Source: JAFAGX01 sp035624215 (GTDB taxonomy: Bacteria > Acidobacteriota > Terriglobia > Terriglobales > Acidobacteriaceae). Taken from it: a stretch of DNA of 64,000 nt. A program made the position numbers and the translations under genes. The first letter of the stretch is position 1. Each line of letters starts with the position of its first letter. A model generated the notes under the pieces. The model saw nothing but the letters and a program-made list of their open reading frames with translations, had not been told where the DNA came from and made no database searches. Of this stretch, positions 24,547-33,744 are shown in pieces. The stretch covers positions 1 through 64,000 of the forward strand of contig DASPRY010000136.1 in NCBI GenBank assembly GCA_035624215.1, given 5' to 3'.

Positions 24547-26148
24547 TTGCTATTCTTGGCTGTGCGCCAGATCCACCACCGAGCCTGGTTGTTAGCTGCG
24601 CTCTCCGCTGGGCTGCAGATTCTAATCTTCCCTCTGCCGAATTTGTACGTTTGCTGCTGGGTGGCGTTGACGCCCTTGCTGATCGCCTTGCTGCGTGCAC
24701 GGCAACCGGACACATTGCAATTACGCGAAGGAATCAAGTTGTTGCCGGCGAAGCCCCTGCAGGCGTTTTTGCTCGCCTATTCCAGCGGGATTCTATGGTA
24801 TGCGGGCACGTGCTATTGGATCTACAACACCATGCGCCAATATGGCGGCGTGAATGCGCCAGCCGCAGTGGGCATCCTTATTCTTTTTTGCCTTTATCTT
24901 GCGATCTATCACGGTGTTTTTGGGCTGCTGATCAGTTGGTTTGCTGATGCCAGCCCGTTGAGCCGACGGGCATTGTTGCTGGCGCCAGCGGCCTGGGTCG
25001 CTATTGAACTGGCTCGCACGCGCATAAGCGGTTTCCCGTGGGATCTGCTGGGCATCACCGAAGTGAGCAACATTCCGCTGGCTCGCATCGCCACGGTGAC
25101 GGGGGTTTACGGTCTCTCATTCGAAATTATGATCGTTAATTCGGCTTGGACGGCGGCATTCCTGGTTCGGCGCGAGAAGCGAATGCCGCTGGTCATAGCT
25201 GTCATTGCCGCGACCGTGGTTTTGCAGGCGGGGCGGCTTGTGCCTGCGCCACCGTTGCCCACCGACAAAATGGCGACGCTTGTGCAAGCCAACGTCCCCA
25301 TTTTGGAGGGCACCGACTGGACGCGAGACTATTTCAATACGACCCTGAATGAGCTGAGCGGGCTGAGCGTCAATCCAAGTGGGAGTACGCATGCAGAACT
25401 GATCGTGTGGCCGGAGTCGCCCGCTCCGTTTTATACCAGTGATCCCGTATTCCGGAGCGCCCTCAGCAATATCGCACGGCAAGGAAACACGTGGGTGCTG
25501 GCCGGGAGCATTGGGATAACGAACGCGAGTCAGAGCCCGCAGCAGCCTACGACGATCTACAACTCGGCTCAGCTGGTTGGTCCGACGGGGGAATGGATTG
25601 CGCGATATGACAAGGTCCATCTGGTGCCATTTGGCGAGTATGTGCCGTTTAAGCGTTTATTTGGATTTGCGGGAGGGCTGACCAAAGAAGTCGGAGACTT
25701 TTCTAGGGGAACTTCTCGCGTGGCACTGGTGGCGGATGAGAGCAAGCTCGGCGTGTTCATTTGTTATGAATCCATCTTTCCCGACGAGGTTCGGCGATTT
25801 GCGGCTCATGGAGCGCAGGTTCTGGTGAACATCTCCAACGACGGATGGTATGGTGACAGCGGCGCCTATGCGCAGCATCTCAAACAAGCCCGCATGCGCG
25901 CGGTGGAAAACGGGCGCTGGCTGTTGCGTGACACGAATACCGGAGTAACAACTTCCATAGATCCATATGGAAGGATTGTTGCCAGCGTGCCGCGCAAGGT
26001 GCGCACTGCGCTGCAAGCTCCATATGCGCTATCGAACGAAACCACGTTCTACACCCGGCATGGCGATTGGTTTGCGTATCTGTGTGCGATAATTTGTGTG
26101 GCGGCGCTAATCCTGCGCCTGTCAATCCCTGAGAAGGTAAAACGATAG
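24547..26148 (+). CDS. lnt: Apolipoprotein N-acyltransferase
   Basis: About 533 residues. The first about 215 are hydrophobic membrane segments, followed by a periplasmic nitrilase-like domain. The catalytic triad is Glu290 (VWPESPAPF), Lys356 (YDKVHLVPFGEY) and Cys406 (VFICYESIFPDE). The enzyme N-acylates the N-terminal cysteine of lipoproteins, the last step of their maturation. The start is a TTG at 24547; a GTG five codons later is an alternative. It is followed after two bases by prfB. Confidence 0.95.
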   Translation: MLFLAVRQIHHRAWLLAALSAGLQILIFPLPNLYVCCWVALTPLLIALLRARQPDTLQLREGIKLLPAKPLQAFLLAYSSGILWYAGTCYWIYNTMRQYGGVNAPAAVGILILFCLYLAIYHGVFGLLISWFADASPLSRRALLLAPAAWVAIELARTRISGFPWDLLGITEVSNIPLARIATVTGVYGLSFEIMIVNSAWTAAFLVRREKRMPLVIAVIAATVVLQAGRLVPAPPLPTDKMATLVQANVPILEGTDWTRDYFNTTLNELSGLSVNPSGSTHAELIVWPESPAPFYTSDPVFRSALSNIARQGNTWVLAGSIGITNASQSPQQPTTIYNSAQLVGPTGEWIARYDKVHLVPFGEYVPFKRLFGFAGGLTKEVGDFSRGTSRVALVADESKLGVFICYESIFPDEVRRFAAHGAQVLVNISNDGWYGDSGAYAQHLKQARMRAVENGRWLLRDTNTGVTTSIDPYGRIVASVPRKVRTALQAPYALSNETTFYTRHGDWFAYLCAIICVAALILRLSIPEKVKR

Positions 26149-26150
26149 TT

Positions 26151-27255
26151 ATGGTGGAAGAACTGGAACAAGAATACGGAATTCTGAAAGACAAGGTCCG
26201 CGAACTCCGGGAGTATCTTTGACGCCGGCAAGCTGCGCCAGCAATTGAGCGAGATCGAAAAGCAAAGCTCTGACCCGAATTTCTGGTCGAATCCCCAACA
26301 ATCCCAGCAAGTGATGCGTGAGAAGAAGCGCCTGGAAGACATGTTGGCGACCGAGGTTGACCTGATCAGGCGCACTGATGACATCTCTGCGTACTTCGAA
26401 CTGGCGCGCGAAGGGGAAGCAGTCGATGCCGATCTGCGGCACGAAATCGATTCGCTGCGGCAGAAAGTGGACCACCTTGAGACGGAAACCTTGCTGTCGG
26501 GGGAGAACGATGCCCGCAACGCCATTGTTACGATTCATCCCGGCGCGGGCGGCACCGAATCGCAGGATTGGGCAGACATGCTGCTGCGCATGTATCTGCG
26601 ATGGGCAGAGCGACAAGGATTTCAAACCGTTCTATATGATTACCAGCCCGGTGAAGAGGCGGGCCTGAAGTCTGCCACATTTGCCGTGAATGGGGAGTAT
26701 GCATTCGGCTTGCTGAGCAGCGAGATCGGCGTGCACCGGCTGGTGCGAATTTCGCCATTCGATCAAGCCAAGCGGCGGCACACATCATTCGCCAGTGTCT
26801 TCGTGTCGCCGGAGATCGATGACAGTGTCGAGGTAGTGATCAAGCCGGAAGATATCCGAGTCGATACTTATCGCTCGAGCGGCAAAGGCGGTCAACACGT
26901 TAACACTACCGATTCCGCGGTGCGTATCACGCATATTCCGACAGGATTGGTGGCGAGCTGTCAGAACGAGCGCTCGCAGCACAAAAACCGTGATCGCGCT
27001 ATGAGCATGCTGCGCTCCAAGCTGTATGAACATGAGATGGAGAAAAAGCGGGAGGCAACGAAGAAGATCGAGGATTCCAAGCTGGATATCGACTTCGGAT
27101 CGCAGATTCGTTCTTACGTGCTGCAGCCTTACCGCTTAATCAAAGATCATCGCACGAAAACCGAAGTTGGCGACGTCGACAGGGTGCTGGATGGCGATTT
27201 GCAACCGTTCATTCGAGCGTACCTGCAAATGCGGCGGGCAGAGAAATCGGCGTAA
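26151..27255 (+). CDS. prfB: Peptide chain release factor 2, with programmed +1 frameshift
   Basis: A 367-residue release factor read from two frames: codons 26151-26219, then a +1 shift at CTT-TGA-C (TGA at 26220-26222) and continuation from 26221 to 27255. The site has the classic features: a Shine-Dalgarno-like GGGAG just before TATCTTTGAC. The stop is UGA, so RF2 limits its own synthesis. In the main frame the UGA-reading SPF motif (ISPFDQAKRRHTSF) and the catalytic GGQ (SSGKGGQHVNTTDSAVR) are intact. The apparent break at codon 24 is therefore regulation, not a mutation. It lies two bases after lnt. Confidence 0.97.
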
Positions 27256-27315
27256 AAAAATCAGGCAGCTGATTTCAGTAACGATTATCATTGCGGGCGT
27301 GTTGGGAGATCAGTG

Positions 27316-27675
27316 ATGGCTGGTGCCGAGGGAAAAGGAAAGGCCGGGTCTCAGCCCCCGCGCCGCTTTCCCCGGTATCCTGTGGATATGCGAATGTCGT
27401 TGCAGGTCTTTCGACCTACGGGGACGGTTTCCCTCTGGGGTCGTTCCACCGAATTGGGCGAAGACGGAGTGGGAGGAACCCTTACCGGAGAAGTGGAACC
27501 GGGTGAAGTTGTTTCCATGGAGTTGTCCTTACCTGCCACCACTTATCCGATGAAGGTACGCGCGCTGGTCCGCTACCGCATGGGGTTACGCCACGGGTTT
27601 GAGTTTCTCACCTTGAATGAGCAACAAAAGGAAACCCTTCACCGGGTTTGTGAAATGCTGGGTTCTGGCGCATAA
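27316..27675 (+). CDS. PilZ-domain protein
   Basis: A 119-residue protein consisting of one PilZ domain. The N-terminal RRFPRYPV supplies the RxxxR motif and ELGEDGVGGTL corresponds to the (D/N)xSxxG motif, although here it reads LGEDGVGG. The end, LRHGFEFLTL, is typical. PilZ domains bind cyclic di-GMP; the altered second motif makes binding likely but not certain. The ATG at 27316 follows GGGAG. The partner is unknown. It lies between prfB and a histidine kinase on the same strand. Confidence 0.85.
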   Translation: MAGAEGKGKAGSQPPRRFPRYPVDMRMSLQVFRPTGTVSLWGRSTELGEDGVGGTLTGEVEPGEVVSMELSLPATTYPMKVRALVRYRMGLRHGFEFLTLNEQQKETLHRVCEMLGSGA

Positions 27676-27779
27676 GTCTGGTAAAAAGTTCCCGCCCACA
27701 ATTACCTCAGTAACTTCAGGTTACACGTCTGCCCATCTAACATATTGATATCAATCTGTCTTCCGACGAGGAGGGTTGG

Positions 27780-30320
27780 ATGGGTGAGAAAATCACCCGG
27801 TCGCCGAGGTCCGCCGATCGCGCGCGGGCGAAACGGCTACGCGAGGCGCTGGAACGAAACGCACCGGCGCTATCCCTTCCCTCTGACCGCGCAACTTCCA
27901 CGGCAAATGAAGAGAGCTCACTGCTGGAGGCTCCGGAATTGCAGAAAGCATACCTGGAGCAGTTGCTGGAGTGCGCACCCGAAGCCATCTCACTGCTGAA
28001 CGTTGAGCATGAAGTGCTGCATATCAACAGCGAGTTCACGCGTGTGTTTGGCTACACCATTGACGAGATCCGAGGCCGAAGTCTGGGATCGGTGATCGTG
28101 CCACCCGATCGAGCGGCAGAACTCAGCTGGCTCCGGGAAATGTTGCACAAAGGCCAAGATGTGTCTCTGGAAACCAAGCGGCAACGGAAGGATGGGTCTT
28201 TAGTTGACGTTTTTGCTTCCGGTGCTCCGGTGGTGATTGCGGGAAAACAGGTTGGCGTTTGGACGGTATACCGGGACATTTCAGAAGAAAAACGCGCGCA
28301 GGCCCTCAGTTCAGCGCTTTTGCGGATTGCGGAAAAAGCCAGTTCGGCCGAGGACCTGCAGCAGTTTTATGCCGCCGTCCACAACGTTGTGGCGGAACTG
28401 ATGTATGCCAGGAACTTCTACATTGCGCTCTACGATCCGGGGAAGGAATTGCTGAGTTTTCCGTATTTTGTGGACGAGGTCGATCCCAGGCCGGACCCTA
28501 AGAAACTGGGAAAAGGTCTGACGGAATACGTCCTGCGCACGGGAGAACCGCTGCTGTGCACGCCCGAAGTATTCGACCGCCTAGTTGAACAAGGTGACGC
28601 GGAACTGATCGGAGCACCTTCTCTGGACTGGTTAGGCGCTCCACTGAAGGTAGGCAGTAACACGATAGGCGTGGTTGTGGTGCAGAGCTACAGCGGCAAT
28701 GTTCGGTTTGGAGAGAAGGAAAAAGGCATTCTCACGTTCGTCTCGCAACAGTTGGCCTCCGCGATTGAGCACAAAAGGAATGAGGAAGCATTACGACGTT
28801 CGGAGGCGCGATACCGGTCCCTGATCCAGAGCGCGGCGTACGGAATTTACTGTTCCAGTCCGGATGGCAAATTCCTGGACATGAACCCGGCACTGATCGC
28901 CATGCTGGGATATGAATCGGTGGAGGAAGTGCTGGCTCTCGAGCCGGCACGTGATGTGTTCGTGGATGGCACCGAGTTGGCGAGTCTGATGGGAAACTTT
29001 GAGGAAGGAACACGACTCAACAACGTCGAGGTGCGCTGGAAGCGAAAAGATGGAAAGGTCATCACGGTGCGGCTGAGCGGCCGTGTGTTCAACAATCCTC
29101 ACGAGAAGACCGACGTGCTGGAAATTATCGCTGAGGATGTAACCGAACAGCGAGTCCTGGAGAACCAGTTCCGGCAGGCACAAAAGATGGAAGCGGTGGG
29201 ACGACTGGCTGGGGGGGTTGCCCACGACTTTAACAACCTCTTGACCGTGATCAGCGGCTATACAGAGGTTCTGTTGGAACACACGCAGGCACAAGACCCG
29301 TTGTATCCAAAGATTCAGGCAATTCACCAAGCTACCGAGCGCGCCACCAGCGTTACACGGCAGTTGCTGGCATTCAGCCGCAAGCAAATGCTGGAGCTGA
29401 AAGTAGTCGATATTAATGCCATCGTGACAGAGATGGAACGGCTGCTGCAGCCGTTGATCGGAGAAAACATCAAGCTGGAAACCCGGCTGGCCCGCGATCT
29501 AGGGCGCACGCGCGCTGTCGCCGGGCAGATCGAGCAAGTGATTATGAACCTGGTGGTGAACTCAAAGGACGCAATGTCCACGGGCGGCACCATCACGATT
29601 CAGACGGGCAACGTTGATTTGCACAAGGCCGAACTGAACCGCGAGCATCCTTACATCCATCCGGGCCCATACGTGGCGCTTTCGGTCATCGACAGCGGCG
29701 CTGGGATGGATAAAGAGACGCATGCGCGCATCTTTGAACCCTTCTTCACAACCAAGGAGAAAGGAAAAGGAACGGGACTGGGCCTTTCAACCGTTTATGG
29801 AATCGTGAAGCAAAGCGGAGGCTATATCCTGGTCGACAGCCAGCCGAACCTGGGGAGCACCTTCAGAATTTACCTGCCACGCGTCGAAGAAGCGACGGAG
29901 GTGATCGGCAAAGTTGAGGTTAGCCAGACGCACAAACGCGCCTCTGAGACGGTGTTGCTAGTGGAGGATGAGGAATCGGTGCGGCAACTGGTGCGCGAGC
30001 TTTTGGAAGCACAGGGGTATCAAATTCTTGAGGCGGAAAATGGGGAGGAGGCGTTGCGAGTTGCCGCCGAGCATGCGGAGATCGATCTGCTGATCACTGA
30101 CGTAGTCATGCCCGGCATGAGCGGGCGGGAGCTATCGGCGCGGCTCGGGGCATCTCATCCACATACGAAGCTGCTTTATCTTTCCGGATATACCGAAGAC
30201 GCGATCGTCCATGAAGGAGTGCTGGATCCCGGCACGGCGTTCCTGCAAAAACCCTTCACGCTGCAAACTTTGTCCCGCAAAGTACGCGAGGTACTGGGGA
30301 GCGAACGAGCGAAAGCGTAA
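27780..30320 (+). CDS. Hybrid sensor histidine kinase (PAS-GAF-PAS-HK-REC)
   Basis: An 846-residue cytoplasmic kinase without membrane segments. Domains in order: PAS at about 60-175, GAF at about 185-335, PAS at about 345-455, HisKA with phospho-acceptor His482 (GGVAHDFNNLL), HATPase with N box NLVVNSKDAM, G1 DSGAGMD and G2 GTGLGLS to about 705, and a C-terminal receiver with Asp774 (LLITDVVMPGMSG) and Lys in LQKPF. The ATG at 27780 has GAGGAGG upstream. GAF and PAS suggest sensing of a small molecule, light or redox state. No response regulator with an output domain is adjacent, so the phosphate may pass through its own receiver to a remote partner. Confidence 0.95.
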   Translation: MGEKITRSPRSADRARAKRLREALERNAPALSLPSDRATSTANEESSLLEAPELQKAYLEQLLECAPEAISLLNVEHEVLHINSEFTRVFGYTIDEIRGRSLGSVIVPPDRAAELSWLREMLHKGQDVSLETKRQRKDGSLVDVFASGAPVVIAGKQVGVWTVYRDISEEKRAQALSSALLRIAEKASSAEDLQQFYAAVHNVVAELMYARNFYIALYDPGKELLSFPYFVDEVDPRPDPKKLGKGLTEYVLRTGEPLLCTPEVFDRLVEQGDAELIGAPSLDWLGAPLKVGSNTIGVVVVQSYSGNVRFGEKEKGILTFVSQQLASAIEHKRNEEALRRSEARYRSLIQSAAYGIYCSSPDGKFLDMNPALIAMLGYESVEEVLALEPARDVFVDGTELASLMGNFEEGTRLNNVEVRWKRKDGKVITVRLSGRVFNNPHEKTDVLEIIAEDVTEQRVLENQFRQAQKMEAVGRLAGGVAHDFNNLLTVISGYTEVLLEHTQAQDPLYPKIQAIHQATERATSVTRQLLAFSRKQMLELKVVDINAIVTEMERLLQPLIGENIKLETRLARDLGRTRAVAGQIEQVIMNLVVNSKDAMSTGGTITIQTGNVDLHKAELNREHPYIHPGPYVALSVIDSGAGMDKETHARIFEPFFTTKEKGKGTGLGLSTVYGIVKQSGGYILVDSQPNLGSTFRIYLPRVEEATEVIGKVEVSQTHKRASETVLLVEDEESVRQLVRELLEAQGYQILEAENGEEALRVAAEHAEIDLLITDVVMPGMSGRELSARLGASHPHTKLLYLSGYTEDAIVHEGVLDPGTAFLQKPFTLQTLSRKVREVLGSERAKA

Positions 30321-30386
30321 AAATGCCCCCAAGCGTGTTGATCGTTCTTCGGCTGTAGACGAATCGGATCGGACGGTTGATCAGCT

Positions 30387-31193
30387 TCAGTCGTTGTGCT
30401 CGGCCTGGCGTTCGACCGACCAGATGTCTTCTGGTTTCTGTTCGAACGGATAGACGTGCACCATCCATCCGAAGATCTGCGGAATGAACCTGCCGCCTGC
30501 CACATCACAGGCCTCTTTGGTGGCAATCGAGCCGTGCAGGCCGAACTGCGGATGTTCCCCTAAAGTTTCCTGTCGCTTATCGACGGGAGGAAGGCAAAGG
30601 TTCACGTGCGCGTGCCACTGAGCAATGCTGAGCGGAATGCGCGAGTTAAGTTCATCTTCGGAGGCGTACTTCGGCGCCGTGTACATGACCCCGATGAGTT
30701 TGTAGCCATCACCGCTTTTTTGATACAGGAGCGAGCTGGGATGATCGGGATTGAAACCCTGCCTGGCCTCGAAAGCGTAAAGGTAATTGGTGAAGTGATA
30801 CTGCTTTTGCGGACGATTGGGCATGAAGATCTGGAAGCCGTCGGCGAGCGCAACCTTGTAGTCGGTATATTTCTCAGCCACCTTGCGGGCTGCCTGGGCC
30901 ACCTGATCGGCCTTTTCCTGATCACCCGGCTGGAGCTGGCGCACCGTGGTCATCTTCATGTGCGGTCCCATGTCCATGTGATGGCCTTCCATGGCTTGCA
31001 TGGCATGGGCGCTGCCGTCGTTCTCCATGCCGGGCATGTCATGGGGCACAGCAGAGTGCATGCTCGACATGTCGTGAGTTGACATATCCATGCCCGACAT
31101 ATCGCCTTGCTGGTTTTGGGTGGACTGCTGCGACCAGAGCAGTGCTGAAGAAAAAATGGCTATCGATGCGAAAACTAAAATGGCCTTGCTCAT
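30387..31193 (-). CDS. Exported Met/His-rich protein, possible copper binder
   Basis: A 268-residue protein with a signal peptide (ILVFASIAIFSSALLWS), then a Met/His-rich region at about 30-80 with repeated MSGMDM, HDMSSMH and MEGHHMDMGPHMKM motifs, as in periplasmic copper-binding proteins. The rest (about 85-268) is a conserved-looking domain with HFTNYLYAFEARQGF and AQWHAHVNLCLPP that I cannot place in a named family. A copper or silver handling role is inferred only from composition. It is flanked by a histidine kinase and murJ and does not seem to be in an operon. Confidence 0.65.
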   Translation of the reverse strand: MSKAILVFASIAIFSSALLWSQQSTQNQQGDMSGMDMSTHDMSSMHSAVPHDMPGMENDGSAHAMQAMEGHHMDMGPHMKMTTVRQLQPGDQEKADQVAQAARKVAEKYTDYKVALADGFQIFMPNRPQKQYHFTNYLYAFEARQGFNPDHPSSLLYQKSGDGYKLIGVMYTAPKYASEDELNSRIPLSIAQWHAHVNLCLPPVDKRQETLGEHPQFGLHGSIATKEACDVAGGRFIPQIFGWMVHVYPFEQKPEDIWSVERQAEHND

Positions 31194-31337
31194 ACGCTCT
31201 CCTATTTCGGTTCCAACCCCAAAAAGTATCCCTTGTTTCGCAAGCGCTGAGCAACAGCGGATTGGGGAAGTAGGTTACTTTGGCGGGTCGACAAAGGGAG
31301 GAGCAGAGGTTGGGCGAATCGATGCTTTAGCCTGTTC

Positions 31338-32960
31338 CTAGGGTTCAACTCCCCGGCTTAATTCTTCGGCTTGGCGCTCGGCCACGCGAGGGTAGACAGT
31401 ACCTTTTCGACGGCGTAAGTCGCCAGGGAGTTGGGATTTCGTGAGCCACAATCCAAGGGCGACAGCAGCCGCCCAAGTCAATGTGATCAAGAAGAGCGCG
31501 TAAAGGTCGGCCGCATGGCTGTGGTGGATGACGACACGATTGGCGACTGCGTAGCTCAGCAACCCCGCAAAGATGGCGGTGATCCCGGCCTTGCCTAGCT
31601 CTGCCCATTGAAGTTCGTCGGCGGGAACGAGTTTGCGACGGTTAAGCAAGATGGCGATGACCAATGTATTGGCAACGATTCCGAGGTCGGAGGCAATGGC
31701 GAGACCGACTGTCGATAATGCGTGATAAAGCGCGGCGTACATCGGGATGGATGCCAGGGTAATGATGCTGCTGGCCACCATGGGAGTGAGGGTGTCACCG
31801 GCAGCATAGAATGCCCGCGCGTAAAGAGCCTGCGCCGACCAAAAAGCGAGCGACAGCGAAAACCAGAAGAAATACACGGCGGTGGTTTGCGAGTCGGCGA
31901 AAGTCATACGACCGCGGCGATAGACGAGATCGATCAATGGCAGCGCGGCCACCGTCATGAGGCTGGTGGCGAGTAACGAAGTCGCTGCGATGCGATAAAT
32001 CGACGAGTTGACTGTGGCGCTGAACTCTTGCATTCGCTTTTCGCCAAAGAGACGGGCGAAAAACGGGAGCGATGCCTGGCCCGTGGCCTGACCGAGCACA
32101 GCAATGGGAACGGCGAAAAGGCGCTTGGCATAATTCAGGCGCGTGATGTCGCCGACGCTGCTGGAGGCAAAGTAACGAAGAATCCAGTCATCGGCGGTGA
32201 CTAAGGAAACGCCCAGCATTAAGGGGATGGAAAGGCGAACCCATTCGCGAAACGCAGGATTGCGAACGTCCAAAGAAATGCGGTAGCCGGTGCCGATACG
32301 CGCCGCGCCGATGGCGTTGACGAGAAAAGGTCCAAGAAAACTGCCGATCAAAGCTCCATAGGCAAGTGAGGAGATGCCGATCTGGCGGGAGAAAAGCAGC
32401 CCGCCGGCAATGATGGCGACGTTATAGAGCAGTGGCCCGAAGGCGGGAAACAGAAATAAGCGGTGTGAAAGCAGTACCGCTGAGATTACGCCGCCGACAT
32501 AGAAAAAAATCTGTGCGGGAAGGAGAATACGGGTCAGGTGGACGCACAGCCGGAGCTGCTCGGGATTGAAGCCGCTAAACAGATGACGCTCGATCTGAGG
32601 GGTGAAGATTTCCGCCAGGATGGTGCCGATTCCCAACACCACCGTCATGACGGTGATGATGATCGAAAAGGTCTTCTGCGCGTCTTCTTCCTTGTTAGCG
32701 GCAAGAAAGCGGGTGTAGATGGAAACAAACGTGATGGAGGCAGTGCCGCCGGCGACGAGGTAATTCAAGAAATCGGGGATGGTGAAGCCGGCGACGTAGG
32801 CGTCGGTCTGCGGTCCCGCGCCGAAAGCCCATGCGATGTAGGCTTCACGGATATATCCGATAACACGCGAGAGCATGACTGCGGTGATCATCAGCAGCGT
32901 TGCGGAGAACGCGGTGTGCTGATGAGAGGGTCGAAGCAGGCGGAGCGCGCGTGTCAGCAT
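31338..32960 (-). CDS. murJ: Lipid II flippase MurJ (MviN)
   Basis: A 540-residue membrane protein with about 14 segments. It keeps the MviN signature AVMLSRVIGYIREAYIAWAFG, DAYVAGFTIPDFLNYLVAGG and YFASSSVGDITRLNYAKRLF, and the conserved Arg residues in the central cavity. It flips lipid II across the inner membrane for peptidoglycan synthesis. Length is normal; the last 30 residues are a charged tail. It is a single gene here; upstream at 33134-33250 lie the HU promoter and start. Confidence 0.95.
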   Translation of the reverse strand: MLTRALRLLRPSHQHTAFSATLLMITAVMLSRVIGYIREAYIAWAFGAGPQTDAYVAGFTIPDFLNYLVAGGTASITFVSIYTRFLAANKEEDAQKTFSIIITVMTVVLGIGTILAEIFTPQIERHLFSGFNPEQLRLCVHLTRILLPAQIFFYVGGVISAVLLSHRLFLFPAFGPLLYNVAIIAGGLLFSRQIGISSLAYGALIGSFLGPFLVNAIGAARIGTGYRISLDVRNPAFREWVRLSIPLMLGVSLVTADDWILRYFASSSVGDITRLNYAKRLFAVPIAVLGQATGQASLPFFARLFGEKRMQEFSATVNSSIYRIAATSLLATSLMTVAALPLIDLVYRRGRMTFADSQTTAVYFFWFSLSLAFWSAQALYARAFYAAGDTLTPMVASSIITLASIPMYAALYHALSTVGLAIASDLGIVANTLVIAILLNRRKLVPADELQWAELGKAGITAIFAGLLSYAVANRVVIHHSHAADLYALFLITLTWAAAVALGLWLTKSQLPGDLRRRKGTVYPRVAERQAEELSRGVEP

Positions 32961-33133
32961 TTTCGGCGACAGATCACCTTAAGACCGTGGAGTTGTTATC
33001 CATTTGGGTATTGATTAGAGCGTACCAGAGGCGGGGAGAAAATCACCGTGTATCTCAAGCAACGATAGTGACAAAGTAGCAAAGTTGCGGCTGGAAGCGG
33101 CATTCCGGAGGATTAGACCCTGGATTCCCACAG

Positions 33134-33172
33134 ATATCCACAGTTGACTTTCGTCTCTACGCGGAGCTAAAT
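33134..33172 (+). promoter_or_regulatory. HU gene promoter with a DnaA-box-like site
   Basis: TTGACT at 33144-33149 with CTAAAT 17 bases later (33167-33172) is a possible promoter 80 bases above the HU start. Directly upstream, ATATCCACA at 33134-33142 matches eight of nine bases of the DnaA box TTATCCACA, with a poorer copy (ATTCCCACA) at 33124. Confidence 0.45.
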
Positions 33173-33250
33173 ATGGCCGCCGGGTTTCTACACCTCAGGA
33201 AAGGCCACTCCCCGCGCCTTTTGAGGACCAGAGACCTGCCAGGAGAGACG

Positions 33251-33532
33251 ATGAACAAAGCCGATCTCATTGACCGTATTGCAGCGGGCGCCGGCATCAG
33301 TAAAGCGCAGGCCGCCACCGCAATTGACACGTCGGTGGAGGCGGTAACCGGCGCGTTGAAAAAAGGAGAGCGAGTAGCGCTGATTGGATTTGGCACTTTC
33401 TCGGTCTCGCAGAGAAAAGCCCGCAATGGACGCAATCCGCAGACGGGCGCCACAATCAAGATCGCCGCTCGCAAAGTTGCGAAGTTTACCCCCGGGGCCG
33501 AACTCAGGAAGGCAGTCAACCGCAGCAAGTAG
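33251..33532 (+). CDS. hup: HU-family DNA-binding protein
   Basis: A 93-residue nucleoid protein. It starts MNKADLIDRIAAGAGISKAQ and contains the DNA-binding arm region GFGTFSVSQRKARNGRNPQTG, the diagnostic HU/IHF signature. It forms dimers that bend DNA. The ATG at 33251 follows AGGAGAG. The gene is monocistronic: a strong intrinsic terminator follows at 33553. A DnaA-box-like sequence lies at its promoter. Confidence 0.96.
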   Translation: MNKADLIDRIAAGAGISKAQAATAIDTSVEAVTGALKKGERVALIGFGTFSVSQRKARNGRNPQTGATIKIAARKVAKFTPGAELRKAVNRSK

Positions 33533-33552
33533 GGTCAGATTTGGTTTGGAAT

Positions 33553-33581
33553 ACGGCAGGGTTCAGGCCCTGCCGTTTTTT
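33553..33581 (+). terminator. Intrinsic terminator of the HU gene
   Basis: ACGGCAGGG (33553-33561) and CCCTGCCGT (33568-33576) form a perfect nine-pair stem around TTCAGG, followed by six T in the run to 33581. Confidence 0.92.
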
Positions 33582-33645
33582 GTTGGGGTCCGGGTCACTG
33601 GAAGCCGGGCGTCTTCGTCCGTCAAGTCTGAGCACAACGGCTCGT

Positions 33646-33670
33646 CGCGGGCAAAGGCGCCCGCGCCACA
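33646..33670. repeat. Short palindromic repeat ending CCACAC
   Basis: CGCGGGC (33646-33652) is inverted as GCCCGCG (33659-33665) and followed by CCACAC. The hairpin-plus-GCGCCACA form matches the units of the array at 291-635 and the insertion in mnmE. No gene lies between 33582 and 33744. Confidence 0.6.
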
Positions 33671-33744
33671 CGAACGTACTGAATCAGCGCCATTCTGAGC
33701 GGCACTTTCATTGGACTATTCCTGAACGTGGCGAAACGGGGAGG

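Noticed and set aside
26151..26222. Broken or frameshifted prfB
   Set aside because: The break has the exact CTT-TGA-C programmed frameshift context, so it is regulatory.
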